Of a stretch of DNA of 47,791 nt, positions 33,538 to 41,331 are shown in pieces. The DNA comes from Nitrospiria bacterium. GTDB taxonomy: Bacteria; Nitrospirota; UBA9217. Location: assembly GCA_919902495.1 (NCBI GenBank), contig CAKKRC010000016.1:1-47791 (forward strand), read 5' to 3'. The notes beneath the pieces are model-generated. The model ran no database searches. It was not told the DNA's origin and worked only from the letters and a program-made list of their open reading frames with translations. The position numbers were made by a program, and so were the translations under genes. Position 1 is the stretch's first letter. Each line of letters starts with the position of its first letter.

Positions 33538-34866
33538 CTACTCTTCCCGCACCATCTCCGCCACGCATTCGATGTGGTAGGTCCAGGGAAACATGTCGAC
33601 GGGCTGGAGGCGGTCGAGGCGGAACCCGAAGAGGTGGAAGAACTTGAGGTCCCGCGCGAGCGTCGAGGGATTGCACGAGACGTAGACGATCTTCCGGGGG
33701 ACGAACGCAAGAATGCGCTCGAGCGTCTTGAGGGTTGCGCCTGCGCGGGGAGGGTCCAGGACGATCACATCGGCTTTCAGCTTCCGTTCCAGCAGCGGCT
33801 TCAATCCTTTTTGCAGGTCGTCGGCGATAAATTCCACATTGGTGATCCCATTCAGCTGGGCGTTCTTCTTCGCATCTTCAATGGCCCCGTAGCCCGACTC
33901 GATGCCAACAACCTGCTTCGCCTGCTTCGCGAGAGGGAGCGAGAAGTTCCCTATGCCGCAGTACAGGTCCAGCACGGTCTCGCTGCCGGTGAGGCCCGCG
34001 AAATCCAGAACGGTCTTGACCATGTTCCGGTTCTGTTCCCAGTTCACCTGGAAGAAGTTCCCTTCCGTTGCATGGAGGGCAAGCCCCTCTACCTCGAGTG
34101 CCAGCGTGTTTCTGCCGAGGGACCCGATCTTTGTTCTCCGCGCGAAACCGGTCAATCCGATCACTTCAGGCACGGCTTTCTGCAATTTTGCAAAGAAGAC
34201 GTCCAACGGCTTCAGGGTCTCTTCGGCCCCGAACACCAGGAGGTGAACTTCCCCCGCGGGGCTGGCATTGATGTGGATCTCCAGGAGAGGAGGGAGCAGG
34301 GCGATGAGGTTCCTTACTGCGACGAGCGTTCTGTTGATGAGGGGATGGATGAGAAACGCGTCCTCCACCTCGACCAGGCTGTAGGAGCCCTGGCGGAAGA
34401 ACCCGATGCGCTGCGCACCCTTCTCGGTACGGACGTTGAATTGGGTCCGCAGGCGGTAGTGCTCGGTTGTGGGAGAGGGGATGATGGGAAGGGGCCGTAC
34501 CGGCCTCATGCCGCCGGTGCGCTGCAGGGTGTCCAAGAGGATCTCCTGCTTCAGCCGCAGCTGCGCGGGATAGGCGATGAACGGCCACGTCGCGCCGGTG
34601 CACTGCTTCTCGCCGCCGCAGGGCGGGTCAATGCGGTCGGGGGAAGGCTCGATGATCGCTTCGGCGACCGCGTGGAAAATGCCCTTTCGTTTCCGGACGA
34701 TCCCGGCGCGGACGAGCTCACCGGGCAGTACGCCCGACACGAACACGGTCTGGCCCGAGGCGAGACGGCCGAGGCCCTCCCCGCCGTAGACCAGCTTTTC
34801 GATGCGGACCTCGTGGGATTCCCTGGATCTTCCGGACGCCAATGGTTGTGAATCTTCAATATTCAA
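33538..34866 (-). CDS. rlmD: class I RNA uracil-5-methyltransferase, RlmD/TrmA family
   Basis: This is a 442-residue protein with an N-terminal TRAM-like barrel (about 17-75, VYGGEGLGR), a substrate domain, and a Rossmann methyltransferase with LDLYCGIGNF, DPPRAG, and the catalytic Cys of SCNPSTLARDL. The final Glu-containing HIECVAEM motif acts as general base. The family methylates C5 of U1939 (or U747) in 23S rRNA or U54 in tRNA. The iron-sulfur site is degenerate: the region reads PCGGEKQCTGATW, giving Cys-x5-Cys but Ala where the third ligand should be. Start: TTG at 34866 or 34842; no ATG is available. Precise target is uncertain. Confidence 0.82.
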   Translation of the reverse strand: MNIEDSQPLASGRSRESHEVRIEKLVYGGEGLGRLASGQTVFVSGVLPGELVRAGIVRKRKGIFHAVAEAIIEPSPDRIDPPCGGEKQCTGATWPFIAYPAQLRLKQEILLDTLQRTGGMRPVRPLPIIPSPTTEHYRLRTQFNVRTEKGAQRIGFFRQGSYSLVEVEDAFLIHPLINRTLVAVRNLIALLPPLLEIHINASPAGEVHLLVFGAEETLKPLDVFFAKLQKAVPEVIGLTGFARRTKIGSLGRNTLALEVEGLALHATEGNFFQVNWEQNRNMVKTVLDFAGLTGSETVLDLYCGIGNFSLPLAKQAKQVVGIESGYGAIEDAKKNAQLNGITNVEFIADDLQKGLKPLLERKLKADVIVLDPPRAGATLKTLERILAFVPRKIVYVSCNPSTLARDLKFFHLFGFRLDRLQPVDMFPWTYHIECVAEMVREE

Positions 34867-34927
34867 GGAAGTTGTCTATCCTCACCCGGACAAGCCGGAG
34901 CCAAAAGCAGAAGCAAAAGGCGTCTCT

Positions 34928-35068
34928 CGCAAAGCCGCAACCAACAGTAGGCGCTTTTAGGCGAGGACGCAAAGGAAATCTTGAACTTCTTGTTTCTAAA
35001 ACAAAAAGACATGGCCTTTCTTTGCGAGCTTGGCGTCTCGCTTTGAAGCGCCTACTTCTGGTTGCGAG
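34928..35068. repeat. octamer palindrome with matched insertion in both arms, copy 7
   Basis: The left arm begins CGCAAAGC (34928) and ends CGCAAAGG (34969-34976). The right arm starts TCTTTGCG (35019) and ends GGTTGCGAG near 35067. Each arm carries an extra segment containing AGTAGGCGCTT or its complement (left 34946-34956, right about 35048-35058). The other copies lack it. It fills the 299-nt gap between the rlmD-like start and the response regulator end. Confidence 0.8.
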
Positions 35069-35165
35069 AAAAAGTCTTGCTCTTTTGAGATGAATTTGAT
35101 TTTGTAACTGACGAATCGCCAGCTAACCGCGCGGAAAACCGCGGGGGGCGTGCTCGCTCCTGGGT

Positions 35166-35516
35166 TCATCCGAGGATCTTCTTGACGGTATCGCGGAGGG
35201 CGGCGGTGTCGGCGGACTTGACGATGTAGGCGTCCGATGCCCAGGAGCCGAAATCGTTCTTATATTCCTCGTATGCCGAAGAGATGATGACGGGCAGGCT
35301 CGCGTCACGTTCTTTCATCTTCCGGAGGGTCTCGATGCCGTCCATGCCCTTCATGCGCATGTCGAGCGTGACGAGATCGTAGCGGGCCTTCTCCAGGGCC
35401 GCGATGGCGCTGCCGCCGTCCAGGGCAGTCGTGACCTCGTAGCCCATTTCCTCGAGCTCTTCGCGGTAGAGCTTGCAGATGTTCTCTTCATCGTCCACAA
35501 CAAGGATCTTCTTCAT
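35166..35516 (-). CDS. single-domain response regulator
   Basis: This is a 116-residue CheY-like receiver with acidic pocket Asp8/Asp9 in VVDDEEN, phospho-acceptor Asp52 in LVTLDMRMKG, a Ser pair in VIISSAY and a Lys in YIVKSAD. There is no output domain. The ATG at 35516 has GGAGG eight bases upstream; a longer frame to 35573 is not supported. It lies 68 nt downstream of the GAF histidine kinase in the same direction and is its probable partner. Confidence 0.88.
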   Translation of the reverse strand: MKKILVVDDEENICKLYREELEEMGYEVTTALDGGSAIAALEKARYDLVTLDMRMKGMDGIETLRKMKERDASLPVIISSAYEEYKNDFGSWASDAYIVKSADTAALRDTVKKILG

Positions 35517-35584
35517 TCCGGCACCCTCCTGGTAAGTTCCAAAATGAGTATAGCATATCGGCAGCGCATGCATGGCCGGTGTTA

Positions 35585-37969
35585 CTATTTTTCCTGCGGC
35601 ACGGGGAGGCGGAGGGTGAATACGGCGCCTCCGGTTTCCTTGTTGCGAAACACGATGTTTCCCTTGTGCGCCTTGACGATGCGGTGGGTAATGGGGAGGC
35701 CGAGGCCCGTTCCGCGGACCTTTGTCGTATAGTAGGGATTGAAAAGGTTGTGCATGGACTCCGGTGAGATGCCGGGGCCTGTATCGCCGATCTCCATGAC
35801 AGCGTCACGGCTGTCGGCGCTTGGATATGTCCTGACCGTGAGGGTCCCGCCGTTTTCCATGGCTTCCATCGCGTTGGCGACCAGGTTGACCACGGCCTGC
35901 TTGATCTGCTGCGGGTCCATATCGAGACTGCCGATCTCCGGTGACAGGTCCCGCTCGATGTTGATACCGCGCTGCCGGAGCTCATCCTCATAGACCGGGA
36001 GCACTTCCTCGACGATGTTGTTGAGGGATGTCCGGGAGAACTGCGGGCCGACGTTCTTGATATAGGCAAGATTGTCATGGATGATCCCCTCGAGGCGGCC
36101 TACTTCGCTCAGGATGATGTCGATGTACTTCTTCGCGTCAGGGTCGGTCACCTTGCGCGCAAGGCGCCGCGTGAATCCGCCGATGGAGACCAGGGGGTTC
36201 CTGATCTCGTGGGTGATCTCGGCCATCATGGTGCCGAGGGCGGCCATCTTCTCGGACTGCGCCAACTGCTCGTGGATGACGCGGATGTCGCGGTTCATGG
36301 TCTCCATGTTCGAGTGGATGACGGCATTGTCGATCGCCAGGGCCGCCTGGTGGGCGAACATGGTCAGGAACCGGATATCGTGGTCGGTGATCGGCCGCCG
36401 GGTGAACAGGTTGTCAACCAGGATGGCGCCGATGGCCCGGCCTTTGGCAACGAGGGGGACCGTCGCGAAGCTGTTAACCCTGAGGGTATCGCGGAGGTCC
36501 TTCGGCACCAGAGGATCTGACGCGGCGTCGAGAACATTGAAGGACCGTTTCTCCAGGACCGTTCTGGCCAGCACCCCTTCATCCGGATCCATGTGCATAC
36601 GGATGCGCCTGGCGACCTCGTTGATCTCCGAATCCCTCGATTCAAAGAGCTCGCCGGTCTGGATCCACTCCATGAGGCTCTTGTGCTTCCGGGCGACCTC
36701 GGTCCAGGCCCGGCTCGCCTCGTCCCAGGACGTGGGACCTACGCCCATCATGCCCTGGAGGATGTTGGTGCGCTCGTTCGTGAGGAGCAGGATGGCGCGG
36801 TTGAAGCCGAGACCGGTGCCGCCCATGGTCGCCGCGGTCAGGATGATCCTGAGCAGGCGGTCAAGGTTCAGGGTTGCGCTCATGGCCGTACCGACGTCAT
36901 AGAGGATCGAAAACTCCTGGGCACGGACACGCGCATCGCCGGCCATGCGCTCCTCGCGCTCGAACAGGGCTGCGTTCTCAACGGCCACGGCAGCGCCGCT
37001 GGCGATGGTGGTCAGGAACTGGAGGTCGTCATCGATGAAGGGCTGCCCCTGTTCCGTACTGTAGAGCGTGATGACGCCGGTCACCCGGTCATGAAAGATG
37101 AGCGGGACGCTGAGGATGGACACCCGGTGCTGGTTGGAAATATCCTGGACCCGTGCGTCCTGAGATGTGTCCGCGATAAGCAGGGGCCGCTTGTCCCGGA
37201 TGGTATTGGTCTGCATCCTCTCGCCGAACACGGTGTCGATGTCCCGGACGGCATCGTCAATGAACGTAAGGCGGAGTTCGCGGTTTTCCCCGTCCCCTGC
37301 GGGCAGGTCCAGGAGATGGATCGTACAACCCTGGGCGCGCAGGGAAGAGGTGGTGTTCCTGGCAATGAGCGACAGGAGCTGGTTCAGATCGAGGGTCGAG
37401 GTGAGCGCCATGCTGATCTCGTAGATGGAGGCAAGCCTGGCCAGACGGTCCTCGATGTCCTGGAACAGCAGGGTGCTCCGGATGACACCGCTGATCTGGT
37501 TCGCCGTCGTCGTGAGGATGGTGACCTCCGACGACGTGGCGTTCCAGTTCTGACCGGAGAGCACGAAGATGACGCCGAAACAGCGGTCTTCGTCCATGAT
37601 GGGCGCGGCCACGAGCGACTTGAAACGCTCGATGCCGGTCTCCGGGACATACTGGAAGCGCGGATCGGAGTAGGGGTCCGCGAGGGCGAGCGGGACCTTC
37701 TGCTCGGCAACCCATCCGGCGATGCCCTTGCCGAGGGGGAAGGTGAGCTTGCCGACGGCCTCCTGGTTCAGCCCCATGGCCGCTTCGAGGATCACGTTCT
37801 TTCCGGAGCGGTCCAGGAGGAATACCGACGCGCCGTCCTTGCCGATCCCCCGCATGACGACCTCGATGATGCGCTGGAGCTTGCGGTGGAGATCGTCGGC
37901 GGACGTGGATATCCGGCCGATCTCGCTCAGGATGCTCAGTTCTGTTCTTTCGACAGGTTCCATGGTCAT
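35585..37969 (-). CDS. cytosolic multi-GAF sensor histidine kinase
   Basis: This is a 794-residue soluble protein with three GAF domains (about 10-170, 180-335 and 350-550) with no membrane helix, then HisKA with His587 in EITHEIRNP and HATPase (NLVANAMEAM, DTGPGI, GTGLGLPIT). GAF 1 has LGKGIAGWV, and GAF 3 is longer with an inserted helical segment. Each may bind a different small ligand or redox cofactor. It probably phosphorylates the receiver protein encoded immediately downstream. The start is MTMEPVE, with a second ATG two codons later. Confidence 0.9.
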   Translation of the reverse strand: MTMEPVERTELSILSEIGRISTSADDLHRKLQRIIEVVMRGIGKDGASVFLLDRSGKNVILEAAMGLNQEAVGKLTFPLGKGIAGWVAEQKVPLALADPYSDPRFQYVPETGIERFKSLVAAPIMDEDRCFGVIFVLSGQNWNATSSEVTILTTTANQISGVIRSTLLFQDIEDRLARLASIYEISMALTSTLDLNQLLSLIARNTTSSLRAQGCTIHLLDLPAGDGENRELRLTFIDDAVRDIDTVFGERMQTNTIRDKRPLLIADTSQDARVQDISNQHRVSILSVPLIFHDRVTGVITLYSTEQGQPFIDDDLQFLTTIASGAAVAVENAALFEREERMAGDARVRAQEFSILYDVGTAMSATLNLDRLLRIILTAATMGGTGLGFNRAILLLTNERTNILQGMMGVGPTSWDEASRAWTEVARKHKSLMEWIQTGELFESRDSEINEVARRIRMHMDPDEGVLARTVLEKRSFNVLDAASDPLVPKDLRDTLRVNSFATVPLVAKGRAIGAILVDNLFTRRPITDHDIRFLTMFAHQAALAIDNAVIHSNMETMNRDIRVIHEQLAQSEKMAALGTMMAEITHEIRNPLVSIGGFTRRLARKVTDPDAKKYIDIILSEVGRLEGIIHDNLAYIKNVGPQFSRTSLNNIVEEVLPVYEDELRQRGINIERDLSPEIGSLDMDPQQIKQAVVNLVANAMEAMENGGTLTVRTYPSADSRDAVMEIGDTGPGISPESMHNLFNPYYTTKVRGTGLGLPITHRIVKAHKGNIVFRNKETGGAVFTLRLPVPQEK

Positions 37970-37975
37970 GAGTAC

Positions 37976-38060
37976 GGGGTCAGGGGTCAGGGGTCAGGGG
38001 TCAGGGGTCAGAAATAGTAGAACCGGTCTTCCATGACCCTGGACCCTTGCCCCATGACCC
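37976..38060. repeat. GGGGTCA heptamer array with inverted arm
   Basis: Five exact GGGGTCA units (37976-38010) are followed after 22 nt by four inverted-type heptamers ATGACCC, TGGACCC, TTGCCCC and ATGACCC (38033-38060). The right arm reaches the last base of the glgA stop codon. It separates glgA from the kinase gene. Confidence 0.9.
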
Positions 38061-39505
38061 TATCGTTTTTTCATCGCCTTCCGGTACAGTTTCTCATATT
38101 CCTTCGCCGATCTGTCCCACGAAAAGTCCACCTTCATCCCGGCATTGACGATGCGCTTCCAAGCAGCGGGACGGCCGTATTCCTTCAGGGCCCGTTCAAC
38201 GCAGGCGGCGAGCGCGTCCGGTGTGTACTCGTCGAACACAAAACCGGTGCCTTTGCCGGTCCGGGGGTTGAAGTTGATGACCGTGTCGGCGAGACCTCCG
38301 GTCCTCCGCACAACGGGGACCGTGCCGTAGCGAAGGGCGTGCATCTGGCCCAGGCCGCAGGGTTCGTACCGCGACGGCATCAGGAACAGGTCCGAGCCGG
38401 CATAGATCCTCCGGGCGAGGGTATCATCGTATTTGAGCAGGACGCGCATCCGGTCCGCGTTGCCTTCGCCCGCTTCGGTCAGCAGGCGGTGGTATCGTTC
38501 GTCGCCCGTGCCGAGGATGATGATCTGGCAGTTCCGCGCAAGGATCCGCGGCAATGCGTCCATGAGGATGTCCAGACCCTTCTGGTCGGAGAGGCGCGTC
38601 ACCATGCCGAGGACCGGGCCGGGGACCCGGGGGAGCTTCAACTGCTTCCGGAGCGACTCCTTGCACGCCTGTTTTCCCGATGGCCTGCTGATGCTGTAGG
38701 TCTTCGGGAGGGCAGGGTCCTTCGCGGGGTCCCACTCATCATAGTTGAGGCCGTTCACGATGCCGTAGAGGTCGGATGTCCGCCTGCGCAGGACGCCGTC
38801 CAGTCCGTGGCCGTACTCGGGGGTCTGGATCTCCCTGCTGTACGTGGCGCTCACCGTGCTGATGACGTCGGCATATACGAGCCCGGCCTTGAGGAGGTTC
38901 ATCTTTCCCCAGAACTCGATGCCCTCGGGCGTGAATACGTCCCAGCTCAGGCCGGTGAGGCGCATGTCCCAGTGCCAGAAGATCCCCTGGTAGCCGAGAT
39001 TGTGGACGGTAAACACCGTCCGCGCGCTGCGCAGTTCCTCCACGTTCGCGGAGAGCGATTTCACGTAGAGCGGGACGAGGCCGGTCTGCCAGTCGTTGCA
39101 GTGGATGATATCCGGCCTGAAGTTCAGGACGCGGCAGAGCTCCGGGACGGCGCGCGAGAAATAGATAAAACGCTCCGCGTTGTCGGCATAATCACCACGG
39201 GGCGTCCCATAGAGCCCGGGCCGGTCAAAATAGATGTCCTTGTTGAGGAAATAGACGGTGACGTTCTTCCCGAGCGTTCCGGTGAGAATATCGCACCGCT
39301 CTTTCCAGGAGGCGAGGGGAACGTAGAACGTGGCGGTGTGCTTGAGACCGAACGTCGATGTGTCGACCTGACGGTACCGGGGCAGGACGACGCGAACATC
39401 GTGGCCCAGTGCCGCCAGGGCCTGAGGAAGGCTGCCCGCGACATCGGCGAGGCCGCCGGTCATCGCGAACGGGGCAACCTCAGAGGCCGCGAACAGGATT
39501 TTCAT
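38060..39505 (-). CDS. glgA: glycogen synthase (ADP-glucose type)
   Basis: This is a 481-residue GT5 enzyme that extends alpha-1,4-glucan using ADP-glucose in the cytosol. The N-lobe begins MKILFAASEVAPFA; the C-lobe has SRYEPCGLGQMHALRYG and RTGGLADTV, as in bacterial GlgA. The highly conserved KTGGL motif reads MTGGL: residue 15 is Met (ATG) where Lys (AAG) normally contacts the sugar nucleotide. The rest of the fold looks intact. Its ATG overlaps the galT stop (ATGA, 39502-39505), so it is coupled to that gene. Confidence 0.93.
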   Translation of the reverse strand: MKILFAASEVAPFAMTGGLADVAGSLPQALAALGHDVRVVLPRYRQVDTSTFGLKHTATFYVPLASWKERCDILTGTLGKNVTVYFLNKDIYFDRPGLYGTPRGDYADNAERFIYFSRAVPELCRVLNFRPDIIHCNDWQTGLVPLYVKSLSANVEELRSARTVFTVHNLGYQGIFWHWDMRLTGLSWDVFTPEGIEFWGKMNLLKAGLVYADVISTVSATYSREIQTPEYGHGLDGVLRRRTSDLYGIVNGLNYDEWDPAKDPALPKTYSISRPSGKQACKESLRKQLKLPRVPGPVLGMVTRLSDQKGLDILMDALPRILARNCQIIILGTGDERYHRLLTEAGEGNADRMRVLLKYDDTLARRIYAGSDLFLMPSRYEPCGLGQMHALRYGTVPVVRRTGGLADTVINFNPRTGKGTGFVFDEYTPDALAACVERALKEYGRPAAWKRIVNAGMKVDFSWDRSAKEYEKLYRKAMKKR

Positions 39506-40497
39506 AGCTTCATTTCCCGCAGGAACTTCGCGGCTTCCTCCGGGGGGGTGGGATTGATGTAGAATCCGGACCCCCATTCGAACCCCGCCACGTTGGTGAG
39601 CTTGGGCATGAGCTCGATGTGCCAGTGATAGTAATCGTTGATCTCCTCCTTGAACGGGGAGGTGTGGATGACATAGTTGTAGGGCGGGAACGAGAGGGCC
39701 TTGTCGAGCCGCCGGAGCGTGTCCTGCAGGAGGAAGGCCAGGTCCTTGAAGTCGTCGTTGGTGGAGCAGGCGTAGCACGAGATGTGCCGCTTCGGCATGA
39801 TCCACGTCTCGAAGGGGAAGCGGGGGGCGAACGGCGCCAGGGCGATGAAGGACTGCGTCTCCATCACGATGCGGTTCCGGGACTGCATCTCCTGCCGGAT
39901 GATGTCGCAGAAGATGCACCGCTCTTTCAGGTCATAGTGCTTCCGGCAGCCGTCGATCTCCTCCTGCACCTGGATGGGCACGATGGGCAGGGCGATGAGC
40001 TGGGAGTGGCTGTGCTCCAGGGTCGCGCCCGCGATCAGGCCTTCGTTCTTGAAGATGAGGGTGTACTGGAAGCGCTTGTCCTTCTTGAGGTCCTCCATGC
40101 GGTCGCGGTACGCCCAGAGCACTTCCTCCATGGCCTTCCCCGGCAGGGTCGCCAGCGTGGCGTTGTGGTCCGGGCTTTCGATGATGACCTCGTGGGCGCC
40201 CAGGCCGTTCATCTTGTCGAAGATGCCCTCTCCCTGCTTGTTCAGGTCGCCCTCGATCTGGAGCGCCGGGAACTTGTTCGGCACGACGCGGAGGCGCCAG
40301 TCCGGCCCGTTGGGCACGCCGTTCTCGCGATAGGCAAGGACCTCATGAGGAGTGGTGCGCTCATTGCCGGCGCAGAAGGGGCAGAACCCTCCCCGCTTCT
40401 TGGTGCGCTGATCGGCGAACTCCGCCGGCCGCTTGCCGCGGTCCGATGAGATGATCACCCAGCGTCCGGTGATGGGGTCTTTCCGTAATTCAGGCAT
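39502..40497 (-). CDS. galT: GalT-family nucleotidyltransferase
   Basis: This is a 331-residue HIT-superfamily protein. Cys39 and Cys42 (CPFC) form half the zinc site. The active-site histidine triad reads LEHSHSQLIALP (His162, His164, Gln166), and HWHIELMP near the end supplies the second metal His set. GalT transfers UMP between UDP-glucose and galactose-1-phosphate. HSHSQ instead of HPHGQ and the operon with glgA raise the alternative of an ADP-glucose phosphorylase-like activity; this is inference. A strong promoter and GAGGAG lie upstream. Family assignment is firm, substrate less so. Confidence 0.85.
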   Translation of the reverse strand: MPELRKDPITGRWVIISSDRGKRPAEFADQRTKKRGGFCPFCAGNERTTPHEVLAYRENGVPNGPDWRLRVVPNKFPALQIEGDLNKQGEGIFDKMNGLGAHEVIIESPDHNATLATLPGKAMEEVLWAYRDRMEDLKKDKRFQYTLIFKNEGLIAGATLEHSHSQLIALPIVPIQVQEEIDGCRKHYDLKERCIFCDIIRQEMQSRNRIVMETQSFIALAPFAPRFPFETWIMPKRHISCYACSTNDDFKDLAFLLQDTLRRLDKALSFPPYNYVIHTSPFKEEINDYYHWHIELMPKLTNVAGFEWGSGFYINPTPPEEAAKFLREMKL

Positions 40498-40550
40498 GTA
40501 CGCTCCTCGGTACTTGTTCAGAAGTTCTCAGTTGTGCACGAACAGCCCTA

Positions 40551-40580
40551 ATTATAACGTTCCGGCCGCTGCTTGTCAAA
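40551..40580 (-). promoter_or_regulatory. consensus promoter of galT-glgA
   Basis: Read leftwards, TTGACA (40580-40575) and TATAAT (40556-40551) are perfect hexamers at 18-nt spacing. The leader to the ATG at 40497 is about 47 nt and ends with GAGGAG. Confidence 0.75.
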
Positions 40581-40633
40581 ACAACTTACCGTCAGGAGGC
40601 TATAGATTTTTCCGTTTGCTTTTGCGCGGATTT

Positions 40634-40641
40634 GCTATAAG
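40634..40641 (+). promoter_or_regulatory. extended -10 promoter of the DUF721 gene
   Basis: GCTATAAG with a preceding T (TGCTATAAG, 40633-40641) is eight bases from the ATG at 40650. It implies a start point at or within two bases of the ATG, so a leaderless or near-leaderless message. Confidence 0.5.
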
Positions 40642-40649
40642 ATTCCTCC

Positions 40650-41123
40650 ATGCCGTCAAGAAGGGTCGAAAAGCTCTCCTCCACGATCGAGAAGATCCTG
40701 CGCGAGCGGGGATGGGGGGCAAAGCTCAAAGAGTACCGAATCTACGGTGTGTGGGAGAAGGCCGTGGGCAAGGGCATTGCCCGGCACGCCCGGCCCGCGG
40801 GCATGCGGGGGAAGAAGCTCACGGTCATCGTGGACAGCAGCGCCTGGATGCAGCAGCTTTCGATGTTGAAACCGGAGATCATGGGGAAGGTCAACCAGCA
40901 CCTCCGCGAGGACGCCGTTGATAGCATCTCGCTCAAGCTCGGCGAGTTCGAACCATCGGCGGTCCCGCGCGATGAGTACCGGCCCGCGGACGGCACACTG
41001 GGACCGGAGGAGCAGGCGCGGATCGAAAAATGCGTCGCCGGCATTGCCGACCAGCAAACGCGGGAGTCGCTTCGGCATTTGATGGAAAGGGATCTTCTGA
41101 ACAAGAAGATGAAACGGAAATAA
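40650..41123 (+). CDS. DUF721 (DciA-like) protein
   Basis: This is a 157-residue basic protein. Residues about 5-95 form the DUF721 fold: a helix with an IEKILRERGW segment, then YGVWEKAVGKGIARHARP, strands KLTVIVDSSAW and the QQLSMLKPEIMGKVN helix. DciA, the studied member, interacts with the replicative helicase in bacteria lacking DnaC/DnaI loaders. The C-terminal 60 residues are charged and helical, unlike short DciA forms. Whether this copy loads DnaB is inference. It is divergent from galT-glgA. Confidence 0.82.
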   Translation: MPSRRVEKLSSTIEKILRERGWGAKLKEYRIYGVWEKAVGKGIARHARPAGMRGKKLTVIVDSSAWMQQLSMLKPEIMGKVNQHLREDAVDSISLKLGEFEPSAVPRDEYRPADGTLGPEEQARIEKCVAGIADQQTRESLRHLMERDLLNKKMKRK

Positions 41124-41152
41124 ACCTGCTAACTTCAGGAACGGCATTCTCT

Positions 41153-41309
41153 CGCAAAGCCGCCAAGCACGCAAAGAAAGACACGACAGAAGTTTGAAAA
41201 AGTCATTGTATCTGGATGCAATAACTATAGATGAGTGCTTTTTTGTTCTTTATTACGGCTTGCTGTTTTTGTGGGGTTTGTGCTTTCTTTGCGCCTTTGC
41301 GTCTTTGCG
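41153..41309. repeat. octamer palindrome, copy 8
   Basis: The left arm is CGCAAAGC-CGCCAAGC-A-CGCAAAGA (41153-41177). The right arm is TCTTTGCG-CCTTTGCG-TCTTTGCG (41286-41309). It is the closest relative of the copy at 20263-20419, with a spacer of similar length. It sits between two convergent gene ends. Confidence 0.92.
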
Positions 41310-41331
41310 AGAAAAAGGTGTTCCGTTGATA

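Noticed and set aside
38033-39459. 509-codon plus-strand open frame opposite glgA
   Set aside because: It is antisense to a well-supported glycogen synthase, with Arg/Gly-rich composition and no domain.
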